Shown here: piece by piece, positions 12,299 through 24,039 of the stretch
Position numbering within the stretch: position 1 is the first letter of the stretch
How the letters are laid out: the number at the start of each line of letters is the position of its first letter
Assembly: GCA_040954595.2 (NCBI GenBank)
Contig: CM082587.2
Coordinates: 3,286,001 to 3,350,000 of the forward strand
Direction of reading: 5' to 3'
Source: Balanoglossus misakiensis
Taxonomy: Eukaryota; Hemichordata
DNA length: 64,000 bases
Made by a program: the position numbers and the translations under genes
Notes under the pieces: generated by a model
Told to the model about the DNA's origin: nothing
Seen by the model: only the letters and a program-made list of their open reading frames with translations
The model's database searches: none

Positions 12299-15200
12299 TC
12301 ACATCACATGCTGGAGATTATACTCATGCGCCCTCATGCGTAAACTGTTTATGCTCGAGTTCGTTATATTATCAGCTGGCGACAGCAGGCCCTGGCTATG
12401 GCTGTGGGACGTCATCAAGTTGACGTGACCGTTCGTCGGGGGCGACCATGAGAGATATTCCGATGACGTCATAGCCTGTGAGTGTGCTGTGATTGGCTGT
12501 TCCATGACGGTCTCTTGGGGACTGGGAGACGTGTACAGTTTCTGACGAGAAGCGACTGCGTGACGTTCGTTCCTGCGATACTTGGCTCTCCGATTTTGGA
12601 ACCATACCTAAAGAGAATAAATGTATCGTCTTAATTTTACACGTTCCTCCTTTCAAACTTATACTTCAGTATATTTCACTATAACTTGAACAAACAAAAA
12701 ATGATGGAATTGATGGATAGAACGACGCCAGCAACTGGGACAAGTATGTTAATATTTTAATAGGTTGACAGTTGAGACCACCCGCTAAAATCATGATAGA
12801 TGTTAATATTAAATGATAGCGTCATAAAAGTATCATTAAACAGTTGGCTGCTAACAAATCACTTTTCACGGTGTCAATAACCCTTCGGTCGCTTCCGTAA
12901 ATAGTTTTCGAAATTCCTTCAAGAGGAAACGTGTCTTCCATGTTATTACAAGTAGAAACATTCCTGTCAGTTTTATGTTTGATAAAATACTACCCAGGTA
13001 TATTTCTAGATTGAAATTTGTATGGATGTCTGTTTCATAGTACATGAACACTGGCGAGTTGTCCACCAATCTCCGAAAGGTGTGAGAAAAGTCCGACCTC
13101 GAACGAGCCTGCCAAAGGAGATTACGTCACCTGTACTCGAGCTTCGCTTAGGTCCACTCGTTTGGCCAAATCTTCACGTACAAACGCGTCAGGATAGTGA
13201 GTTCGCTCGAACACTTTTTCCAGGGCGTTTAATTGATTGCTCGTGAAGGTCGTCCGACTTCTTCTCTGTTTCTTCTTGGATTTGTTACTGGGTTTACCGT
13301 CTCCCCTGGAATTTTCATCTGTGTCATTGAAAGAAGACAAGCATGAGCCACCCAATAAACTCAACTCTGAATGAGCATGCGCAGCAGTACTGAAGTTTCG
13401 TCGGCTGCCCCCCCCCCCCCCCCCCGAAAAAAATGTGGACCTGTAAAATGCATGAGTGACTGTGATTGGCGTTTTCCATTTTGCGCACCTGGTGGAACGC
13501 GTCAACTTGCAGGCTGGCGCGAAGAGAGGCAGACAGAGATAAATCAGCGCGTTTTAATGGCGAAGAAGTGTTCTCCGGCTTGTGGCGTGAGATTAACCAG
13601 ACCACGTCAGTATGCTGAGAGGACGACGCGATGTCTAGCGTGACTTGTGGCCAGTGAAACTCGACACAATCGCGGCGCTCTTTACACGCTTACGTCTTGC
13701 CCCGGGTAAGCAACTCGAGTCGGTGCTACATCACCAGTACACGCCAAACAATGTACTTCGCCGAGACTCGCCAAAAAACTTCTCGCCCGCAGTTTCACTT
13801 GATACAGAACTGGAACACGCCTTCATGTTAACATAGGTACACGCCGCGGTATATTATGATAGTTTATGCGTGATTTCCCAGACGGAGGCGTATCAAGAAA
13901 ATGTCTTATGGAAATAACTAACGGAGCTGAAAGGAAGACTTGTACGCTTGCAGATTCCTATCATTTTCTCCCCAAGCAAATTTAAAGTATTGGAAAGATA
14001 GATCAATGCATATATTCTAGTTGTGTGTACACATATTCAACCTTACATACCCCTGCGGACAATGTTAAACCAACAGATTGATTAACGAATACATTTTTGA
14101 GATAACATGTGCAAATGTGCATATTGGATGGCGTATAGATGGCGAAAACAAAAACACCAAAGGGTGGAAAGCAAGATTTCCAAATACACATTATGTACCG
14201 ACATGCATGACAGTTAAATAAATGTTTTCCGACACGACAGTTATAGAGGTTTAGGCTATTTGAAAATATTGCATACTCCATATTGGGTATAGTTCATATA
14301 CTTGGGTAATATCATAACAGAACAATGATTGTACAGTTTACGAAGAGAAAGAACAGGCAAGAAATTGGCACTGGCATATACGACAGGCATATATACGGTG
14401 TTGATGGTCAAGAAAATACGAGGCTTTTGTGGAGATATGGCCGTACAACGTGCATAAATTTCTTCGGATTGCCCAGGCATCTACAATCGTCGGTCAGCGC
14501 CGTTGAAATAAATCGTGTTGTCACGTTGTTTATTTTGCGATCTTGTAAAAATTACCGTAAACTTCAAACATCACTCTGTCTCAGGCAATTATGCCACGAC
14601 ACTAATGGCCGCACCGTGTGTTTCAGAATCGACTGCCCAGTCAAATTTAGATACGGAGGGCTCGTTCTCAGATGTCCGGGGCTTTTACGAGGCGCTGGTT
14701 ATCTCAAACACTCCACCCGGCAGTGCATTGTTAATGGCCCGATAGGAACCAGTGATGGACCGTGTCTCCCGGATTTATTTGCGAGTCATGTCGAGCTGCG
14801 AACGCGTAAAATAGAGTGACACAGAACATTAAGTGCGATAAGAAGAAAACAGCGCTGAATTATTGGCAATTGTTCCCTATCTCTGAATTCAGTGCGAAGG
14901 CGATAAACAAGGGTGGCCTGTATATCGATGATAGGTTCGAACGCGATGCGTTGACAACGTTGACTTGAAGCTGAGAAAGACCCCGCCACTTTCCGACGGT
15001 AGACTTTCCCAGCACTGAACAAAATCGGCGAAGACGCAAATGTCAGAAACTGTACAGACATTTCCATCACGCTTAACTTTCCAAAACTAACGAAGCAAAG
15101 CTGACAAAATACGGCTACATCACGCTATAAAACCGTGAAATTCGTCCATACACAACGATGGACAGTTTCATCTATTTGTTAGGCGGCAATGTGTGCCGAA

Positions 15201-18200
15201 AATTCATTCGAATCGAATTTTAAACGTCACGGCGGGCCATAAATTTGCTGCCACTGCACTTAGAGCCTGTTTCGAGCGCCGCCCTTGAGAATGAACTATC
15301 TGGGAAAATGTTCGAAGCAAGCGGCGCGTTAACAAGTTGGCCGGCTCAGGTTCAAAACATTCCCGCGGTGGTTGGGCGAGCTCTTTTTAAAAATAAAGTA
15401 ACAAGCTGGGGGAGATATGTCGGAATTTGCGGCATCCGTGTCGTGTGGTTTTAAGTGGTTTGCTCAGGTTGCCAAAATCACAGATTGCAACAGAACTTCT
15501 GATAAATTTCACAGCAAGACACTGAGCGTAGATCAGCGTGACAAGGAGTCCCTATTGCAAGTTGGAGAATGACGAGGAGTTGCTGTATGAAAAATACTCT
15601 TTTCAAATCTTGAGCATACTGGTTGAAAGGAAAATATTCCAATTGTCTATTACAGGATGCTTATCCCCGTGGGGTGACCGCATGAACAAAATAAATGGTC
15701 ATCTTAGTTTAGAAGCAACATCTAGCATCCTGCTATTTCCGAGGTCTAAAATGCAAGTGTGGATCGAACCACGTTGGTGACTACAAGTTCAAAACTTGCT
15801 ATTCTCTCGAGGCCATCGTTATTTCAGTAGACTAAGTGGTCGGCGTTCGGGAGTAAGAAAAGTTATTAATGTTCTTAACATTAACACGAGAAAAAAACGG
15901 AGAATATTTATGCCACAATTGAAGTCTGCTAAACGAGACGCAGGAGACGTGTGGTTTCATCGGCCATGGCTTGTTTCAGGTCGGTTTGTTGTACAGTCTC
16001 AGGGATGGAAATCATAGTCAGCGAAGATGCGTCCCCTTTTCTGTATCTACAGATATCTGCGACGAAATCGCGATCAAAATTGTGAATGAATTTCTGAACG
16101 AAGAAGGATAACACAATAAGAACAGAGCCGACAAAAGGGTCTCATATTGATGTGTACATATTGCTAGTAAATATATCGACGAATGTTTTGTGACTGCGAA
16201 AATCTGTGGCGGGAAACATCGACCGTGTACTCGATTTCTCGGCGTGTTGGATACTTAAAGCTTTAATGTACGAGATCAAGACACTTTAAGATAAACAGTT
16301 TACACAAGGAAGGACTCAAAATGTCATTGAGAAGAACTCTACACGTAGATGTAGGTCCTTTTTCTCGTGGCGTGTGTTGAGATAAAATAACATTAGCGCA
16401 ATTTATAACGATATCGTTAAACTCGGGAAAAAGAGGAAACCATGATGGCGCCCATATCCATACATCTTGCTGTCCGAAGCCGTGAAATACGCTTAACCTT
16501 ACCCAAAAGACAAAATATATATGCACCTTAGATGGGGGTCTGAAAACAATTGACGGACTTTACGTCATGGTTGAATTCTTATACCAGTGGTAACGTCATC
16601 AGGACGTGTGTTTCGTCCCATAATCGGGCTATCTCCGAACTGCCACATTAACGAATCTGACTGACTTGTATATGAGCTCTACTGAATATATCGAGTGCTA
16701 GAACAATTTATATGGTTTCGCTGCAAGCGGACTGGATACTTCGAAGCGTTGACGTCGGAACTCATCTCCGGTTCCCCTTTCTAGGTTTACTTAGAAACGA
16801 TGGCTAAGCGCGAATGTTGAATTATACTTTGAAAAATTAGGGGCCTTTTTCTCCCAATCGCCTCGCGATGACGCATTTTTGCGTCACCCACGTTTGGTCT
16901 TTTGACGATTTACTGGCTTGTACAACTGTGGCGAGATCCAAACTGACTTGGAAGTTTTAAAATATTCGCAAACCAAGGAATCAGACGGACGGCAGAAATG
17001 AACGAAATCAGAAACCCTGTAAAACCAAATCCAGTATCAACATAAAAACAATAACAGGGGCGGGGCCTTCATATCACTTGTATAATTGGCTTTTGTGTTC
17101 GGTGTTGGATTTTCGCATCAACTCGAATGAGAATCGAAATTCAGAATCTTTTACCAAAATTGCTACGTGTTCGAATCGCTATGAAACTTCAGCCACGCCC
17201 TGGCTTCGGTTTCGAAACGCTGTCAGCAGATACAACACTCCACACACTGCTCAAACAAACCAAACACAATACTCCCGTGTGAAGACTGGAGCCGTAATAA
17301 GAGACGCCCGGCTATACGCTGCAAGCCAAAACTGCGAGGAAAAAAATTCTTGGTTTCTTAGTCACAACTCCAGACTACCACTAAACACGACGTTTTCCCC
17401 GCCTTCTCTCAATTCGCATCCGAAGTGCTTGGCCAAAACACTTCACCAGATGTGATCTGGCACCAAGCAAGCGCGCGACCGGCGGAGAGAGGAAGGGCCG
17501 GACCTCGCCGTCTGTGTATCAATTTACTGTTTAAACTCGTGCTGGTTTCGTATTAGTAAATTAATCAGAAATGCCAGTGTGATAACAATAATTCCCATTA
17601 AATTGACTGTTAATAATAACTGACTTGCTGAGACAGACAGAAACTCAATCCTTGAGACCATATTGTTTAGGGATTGTTGTCTGCTGCGTTTATATATATA
17701 CGATCGGTCATATCCTCCTGAACATTACCAGTTAGCGGAACGCATGTCGGACAGGCATACTTCTGATACGACCTACATTTTATCGATCTTCGTTTGTATG
17801 GATCTGCTGGGAAGAGCTAAAACATGTTTGCAAGTCATATGTATGACGCGGTGTCGTCTTGGATGTAACTGAATACACTGCAGACTTGGTTATATAAGCC
17901 ATAGAGTTGATTTGAAGAGGGGGATAACGATGAGCTCGTTTGAAAATAAATATGAGTGAACGCTTCCCTTTAAGCTCTTTCCAATTTGAGGATCAAGACC
18001 ATCCCGAAGTTGATGGTAACCCTTTAATAAGAGCAATTCCATAACAACGACAAAGTTTGCTGCATGGTTTTTGGTGACGATCTGAAACCACCATCTTCGA
18101 ACAACAGAGCGCATTAGCGGCCATATGATCCTGACCTGCGTTCCCATAGGTTGTATTTTAAGTACCTTGATAGTAAACCCTAGACCCTCTTCAGGAATCT

Positions 18201-18538
18201 TTAATGCCTGGACAATATAAGACAAGGATGATATAAATGATTCGCTGATACAATGTTTTCAACTGATTTTTCGTCGAGTGGGAGCATTTATGCCACAGTC
18301 AACACTTTTTTTTACCTTCAACTGATTTTTCGCCATCTTCCGTGTCTTCTTCTTCCCGAGTATCCGAGTTTTTCCCGCTGTCCTCGCGAGCGATCTCGTG
18401 GTTTGCGTTGGCGTCTCTGCGAGGCATCTCCTTCAAGTCCAGCAGCCGGCACACGGAAAATCCTTTGCCTGTGTTATCGGTGTACGAGGGTGTTGGCGCT
18501 GGGTTCGACATGGTACCGGTCAAGGCGCAAACGTTCAT
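12299..18538 (-). CDS. Prrx: Paired-related homeobox transcription factor Prrx
   Basis: Three minus-strand exons, 18316-18538, 13131-13318 and 12299-12607, join in frame (phase 1, then phase 0) to give 239 residues, close to vertebrate PRRX1. Exon 1 carries [11 protein letters not shown] (residues 27-37), matching the conserved N-terminal Prrx motif. The homeodomain starts at about residue 92 ([16 protein letters not shown]) and includes [39 protein letters not shown]. The intron falls between homeodomain positions 46 and 47, the usual paired-class site, and position 50 is Gln141. There is no paired box. SSEYLSWSP and a C-terminal OAR motif ([16 protein letters not shown], last 19 residues) complete the family signature. 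It should bind TAAT-type sites and act in mesenchyme or mesoderm, by analogy with vertebrates. An internal ATG at 18509-18511 would shorten it by nine residues. Confidence 0.95.
13319..18315 (-). other. Prrx intron 1
   Basis: This 5-kb intron separates the N-terminal exon from the homeobox exon. It may hold developmental enhancers, but none can be named from sequence alone. It contains an 18-base C-run and no other convincing gene. Short open frames inside it are not supported. Confidence 0.85.
13408..13425. repeat. C18 homopolymer
   Basis: Eighteen consecutive C in Prrx intron 1, about 90 bases before the homeobox exon acceptor. In the transcript it is an 18-base G-run. Read-through of exon 2 across it yields a false poly-Gly segment. 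Confidence 0.95.
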
Positions 18539-18914
18539 CGTGGAGAAGTCTTTTCAGAGAGCTGTGGTGCGCAAACGTGTGTTTTTCTGTGCTTGTATGC
18601 TCACACAAACTTCCTCAACCTTCCGGGGGCGTGGAACTCAGGCCTATACTCTTCCCGTACAGTCTTCGTTGCTGTGACTGGATCCGCAAGGAGGGTGCTG
18701 CAACACATGGCCCGGCCAACTTCCTTATTGTTAACCCCGTATCAACTTCTCAAGTGTAGGAATCGTCGAGATGAAAGAGAAAACGGCATACCGACACCAC
18801 TGCCAAACTCACATCGCTGTCCCACGAGAATCTGCCCCGCATAACACACACCATTATTTTCTATACCCTGGGGCGCCCCTCACAAAAACCAATCTCAGCG
18901 CGAGGTGAAAACCA

Positions 18915-18951
18915 CGCCCTTATATTTCATAAAGACGCCTTATTGGCCAAA
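18915..18951 (-). promoter_or_regulatory. Candidate Prrx core promoter (CCAAT and TATA-like)
   Basis: On the minus strand GGCCAATAAGG is followed about 11 bases later by AAATATAAG. This lies about 380 bases upstream of the Prrx start codon, in an otherwise non-coding stretch. Spacing between the boxes is tighter than usual, so the call is tentative. Confidence 0.3.
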
Positions 18952-21498
18952 GCAAAAAATTATTGACAACTTTACAAAACCATGGGCCAATGGTATTTAA
19001 TGAGACAGCTAGGCGGGTCCGGAATAATAAAACGTCCGCAAGTCGTCATGCCAGGAGATTATTTTTAAGAGTCAATTATTTTGGACTGCTTGTGGGCTTG
19101 GATAACGCTTCATCTCCGATTGGGTTTCAGTAAAAACTGATTTCGCGCGCCGACAGTTAAGTAAACACGCTACGTCATCCTCAAACCACATTCACCTCCC
19201 ATTCACGAAAACGTAGCGGTCACTGCTTGATTGTATTGTTAGAAAGTTCTCTCTCTCTCTCTCTCTCTCCCTCCCTCCCTCCCTCCCTCTATTCCAATGC
19301 CTTAAAGGCAACATATACCCCCACGGCGTGATATAATGAAACGCAAGTATCGGAAGTGTTACTTTAAAAGCGATAGAATCCGGGGTATCGCTCAGCGGGA
19401 AACGAATGAACATTTCAGGCAGAAATTAATGTTATTATTCAGACTGGCAGTGGACGCTAAGAACAAGCAAAGCATGTTGGTCGGTGTCTCTGTACTTTCG
19501 CTCGTAGCATATCAATGTCCATCTAAGACTTTGAGGAGTAGATTTTATAGGATACCAACTCGATCGATCATGTGTGCTATACGTGCATCAAATGCAAACA
19601 CAAATCTCTCTTCGTAGAAATAATTTGAGAAAAATAAACAACCACAAACAATACGTAATGAGACAACTTAACCAAGACAAAACCGAAGAAGTAACCAATC
19701 AAGTGAAACTTAATTTCACTTGTAAAAAAGCCGGAATATAACACACAATTTCAAGTGGCTGATATCAAACGACTGTCTTAAAACAATGGCGATGCAAACG
19801 CCCAACCCATTGCCCGTACTTTCAGTCTAAACATACAATTGTCGTCATCAATTATGATTTTAGTTCGTCACGCTATTATTGAGAAATGTATCGCGCAACT
19901 TCTCATGGTAGACACAGAAAATCTTGGAGGATTTTTAATGCTTCTGCTCTGGTGACACTAAATACTCGGAGTTTGTTTTAGTCGTCTCATTCGCTGATAT
20001 ACAATCCCCTGTCAGCCGAGCATAAATTTTCAACGTTATCCTGATGTGTGTCGAGAGGTCACGTCACAACAGATGTTCAACAATTCAAGATTAGTGGCGT
20101 CAGTGTGTTGACGGGTATAGCCCGGATGTTGCCTGCTGTCCGGCGGTTCCAGATCAGATCGGTTGGTGGCGAGGACTTTCTGCGGTGCGATGCATGCAGC
20201 GGTGATTGGCATTGGCATCATATTGCCAGCGTTTGTACTAGAATCCAATCACGCATGCGCGCGTCTGTGTCCCATCATCGTGAGACATGTTGCGCCGTGG
20301 TCTTTGACCGCTAAAACTTTTTTTCGTCGATCCTCCTGCCCGCCAGATCTTAACTAGCCCTCCGCTCCCCCTTTCTCTGAACACAGCTGTGCTCCTAAGT
20401 ATCCGTGCGTGGTGAATCTCTTACCTTGCTTACAATGTCCTAGCCTGTAACATCTTTTGCAGTTTTGTGACACGTTGAACTCGGACTGGTAGATAAGCTT
20501 TGTGTCTGCTGATATCCCATAATTGTCATTTTCGTTCACGACTCAACATTAAAATAATGACATGCATAGATTTGGGATCCCAGATGTGAGACACTTCATT
20601 TGACCAATAGCATGCTCTGAGTCGGATATCTTCAATTAAGTACCCTTGTGCTTATATCTTATTGGCTGATTGGTCCCCATTTCACACCAGCCAAATGCAC
20701 TTTCGAATCAAATCGACCAACCAGAGGCTTTAGAGAAAGCTCCGGTTTGACATACAAACAAAGGGTCAAATAACGCCGGGGACACTCCCACACATGTCAT
20801 GCATGTGATACATTTTTCCCACGAAGCGGAAAGTCAATAATGGGAAACCCAGCTGCGGACTCGTCAGCAATTTCCAAATACATGTATTCTACTTCACAAA
20901 CCACACTGGCCGGCGTAACACGGCGTACCGTTGTGAACGCTGTGCCTGGTACATTTTAAGGTAGTTGGTGAAGTTCTCTATCACACACATACAGAGAGAG
21001 AGAGGGGGGGGGGATTTCAAAAGTGGAATGAATACACGCCGACCAATTTGCGTTTGTTATGGGAGGAAAATATTATCCGATAGATGTCACAGAACGGAAA
21101 GGGTTTCTAGTTTCTAGAATAAATTATAACAAGCTGCATTTCGCGGCAGTTTGAAGACTGTATGTGACACTACTGGGATTCACCGTCCGCTAGATACACT
21201 AGCAACAAAACGGAAAATGTGCATTTATGTAACACGTATCTTGAGCTATATTTAAGGAAGTGTGCTGCTCCATGCTTGAAATACCATGTGAACCGCTTGG
21301 CTCTAGTGCAGCATACACTGGCGGTATTCTGAAAGACAGAAAGAGGAAAGCCCAGTACGTAACTCAGTCTTCGAGTTAGTTGACGCGTCAGTGAATCAGT
21401 CTTGATCGTTATTAGACTTAGAGGTGTTTTCCAACTTTGCTAGCCAGATCTCAAACGGCACAGCCACAAGCGAATATTTCGCTTACCCTTGCTTGGGA
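18952..21498. other. Intergenic region between Prrx and the double-LU gene
   Basis: No supported coding exon was found in these 2.5 kb. The stretch includes a CT/CCCT-rich simple repeat near 19245-19290 and an AG-run followed by a G-run near 20994-21013. Upstream Prrx regulatory sequence probably lies here. Confidence 0.4.
19245..19290. repeat. (CT)n/(CCCT)n simple repeat
   Basis: A pyrimidine tract of CT dinucleotides passing into CCCT tetranucleotides. Confidence 0.9.
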
Positions 21499-24039
21499 TT
21501 ACGGGTTGCTGTTATCTGCACCTGTAGCGCAATAGTTGCAGACATCTCCATCCGGGATACCCGAAGCATCGGCCGGAGTACTGCCACAGACGGCGTCGTC
21601 GTTGGTGGCAGTGAACTGGTTTTGACAGTACTGACGAAATAAGTTTTTGTAAAATTTTAATTAATATTGTGCTGTGGATTTCACATCACCACACACATGT
21701 CAATTCCGGTCAAATTTCACACAATAAACAAACACTGTAAATTTCTTTGAACGTGCTTAGTACACAATATTCAATGTTTGTACAAGTTGACATGTGTTAT
21801 AAAATTCTGGCCTCTACCAATGAACAACGTGAACAGTAACTCTGATACTTACATGTTTCTGAACGCACTTAAATTTATACTGCAAAGAACTGTCGGCGTA
21901 TTTGACTTGAGTGGCACAGGCAGCCTATAACAGAAAAAGAAAAAGTCAGCGATCAAATAGTCTGCAAGTAAATGATTTGTGAGTGAGTGAGTGAGTGAGT
22001 GAGTGAGTGAGCGAGCGAGCGAGCGAGCGAGTGAGTGAACGATCGACTCCGGCGATTAACTGAGATGGATTGAATGATCTATAGACCGACTAGAATGAAC
22101 ATCAAATGTTTGTGCAAGACCAGGCAGAAAAACAACAAAGTGAACTTTGCCTGTTGCAAAAAGGAGAATACTGTGAGTATTGTCGAATGGCGCATGATAG
22201 CAAGGTCATAGAGGGGTCATGAATGCGGCCTATTCCTACCTCAGACATTGGGCAACTGCAGCTGCTGGCACAGTTGGTGCTGTCATCCCAATCGCACTGC
22301 TTGCAATAACGCTCTGAAAGACACAGTTTTCTTTGGTCAGAGCTGAGGGAGACACGCCTCGAGGCTACTTCCATCTGTCGAACACGACATTTACAAAAAC
22401 CCGCCATCTTGAAATTCTCGACGATTGCAATGTAACAAGAGTGCTAAGATCTTGAAGCAAATGGTCCCTTACCGGTCAGTCCTTTCACCAGGGTTGGATT
22501 GTCGTTGTTGCACAGTTCCCCATCACAGGGAATGACACATGATTCGCCAACCACGGTTGCACCGCCACTGACCTGACATTGGGGTTGTCCTGATATCCAC
22601 TGTTTTAGTGTTTGATAGAGAGGGGAGCAGAGAGAGAGAGTGAGGGACTTTTCATTTAATTCGAACGCCGTAGTGTCCAATTCAACTCCTTCTGATTGCT
22701 TTTCTTAGCGACGAGCACAGAACATTAGAACACACCCGTTAACACATTTGCATTGCCGGCGAGAAAAACATTCGACCCACAAAAGTTGACTATCGATTTA
22801 TATCCACCTACTCTGGTATCCAGACCGCAATGTATTTTAGATAGAAACACATTGCGGTCTGGATATCAGACTAATAACCACCGTATTATACATTTACTAT
22901 TTGCCACATACGCATGTGGGTAAAATATCGATGATAAAGAGAGTGCATACTGACGTTAATATCTCTGCATCCCTTTGTAACTTGAATGACGCCGGCAGCC
23001 GTGCCCAGTCTGTATCTATCAGCGCATTGCTGAAAAAAAAAAACAATAGGTTGGTGGTAAAGTAAATCTATTAGGAAATGTTATATAATTGAAACATTTC
23101 CCGTCTATTTTATAGTTGGCAAGTATATGTTCAAATGGACAATATAGAACGGTCTACAAGGTTTCAACTAAAACTATGACGGACGGACGGGTGGACGGGT
23201 GGGCGGATGACGACTGATGGAAAATATAGCTGTTTATTCTCCTTACCATATTACTGCCGCATGTCTCTGTACCAGTGCAACTGTCAAGATCAGCTGTCCA
23301 ATCGCAGGAGTAACATTCCGATACTGAAACGAATCAATCAAACAATCACTTAACAACCAATAATTACACTGTAATCAATTAAAGTCTCACACGGTGGAGA
23401 CTTCAAGCCATGAACGTGCACGTGACTTTCTCAAAGTGGTCGCTGCTGCGGTAGTACGCGCCTCGGCGAAGGATTTCCAAACCAAATTTCGATTTCTAAA
23501 ATAAAAGTCATGATATTGTCACCTTTCTGTCGCATATTGAGTTTGTTTCCACGAAAGACAACAACACCTATGCAATTACAATAATAAAAACTTTAAAATA
23601 ACGACTCACCCACATCTCTCTTACCAATAAGCTTATAGCAGAAGAAAAAAATCATGTTAATGATCACCATATAGATACAAAGAATTATAATGATTCGCCA
23701 GAAATGTGTGTTAGCTTTGTAAGTGTAAGCGTTCACCTGGCCTTTGAATGCACAGAACCAAACACAGGTCATCTATGAGTATGTGGAAAGCACACAAATG
23801 GCCCAAATATGAACGTAAACTCATCAGACTTTCTAATAAATTCGTCGGATACGTCTTTTCTTTCGCGAATAACTCTCGGTCAAGTCTTTTGTTAATTTCG
23901 TTAAGCTGCACTGACACTACAACACATTTTACTACTGGTCATGCAGAGAAGAATGGATGGTGGATTTGAAAGGACTTACGAATGCCTGCAAAGAAGCAAC
24001 ACTTGCCGCGATGACACAGAGGATAAACACTGACTTCAT
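21499..24039 (-). CDS. Secreted protein with two Ly6/uPAR (LU) three-finger domains
   Basis: Eight minus-strand exons agree in phase: 23980-24039, 23610-23631, 23247-23323, 22955-23029, 22473-22599, 22240-22313, 21853-21924 and 21499-21630. They give 212 residues. Exon 1 is a signal peptide (MKSVFILCVIAASVASLQAF). LU domain 1 (residues 31-109) starts ECYSCDW and ends CDGELCNN, with the canonical ten cysteines at 31, 34, 43, 49, 55, 74, 86, 99, 103 and 108, then Asn109. Domain 2 (residues 124-203) starts RYCKQCDWDD and ends VCNYC, with eleven cysteines. No hydrophobic tail follows, so secretion rather than GPI anchoring is expected. Partners are unknown; LU proteins are often receptor ligands, decoys or toxin-like folds. 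The tiny exon 2 is the least certain part of the model. Confidence 0.8.
21979..22038. repeat. (GAGT)n/(GAGC)n microsatellite
   Basis: A tetranucleotide array that changes unit from GAGT to GAGC and back, inside the intron between LU exons 6 and 7. Confidence 0.9.
22812..22870. repeat. Small inverted repeat (22-bp stem, 15-nt loop)
   Basis: The arm at 22812-22833 (TCTGGTATCCAGACCGCAAT, then GT) is matched by its reverse complement at 22849-22870 with one difference, which becomes a G.U pair in one RNA strand. It lies in the LU gene intron between exons 4 and 5. It could be a foldback element or a hairpin RNA precursor. Confidence 0.85.

Noticed and set aside
13319-13505. Upstream coding extension of the Prrx homeobox exon with a poly-Gly run
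   Set aside because: The frame reads through the C18 tract of the intron. A consensus acceptor (GACACAG) at the exon edge, in phase with exon 1, marks the true boundary.
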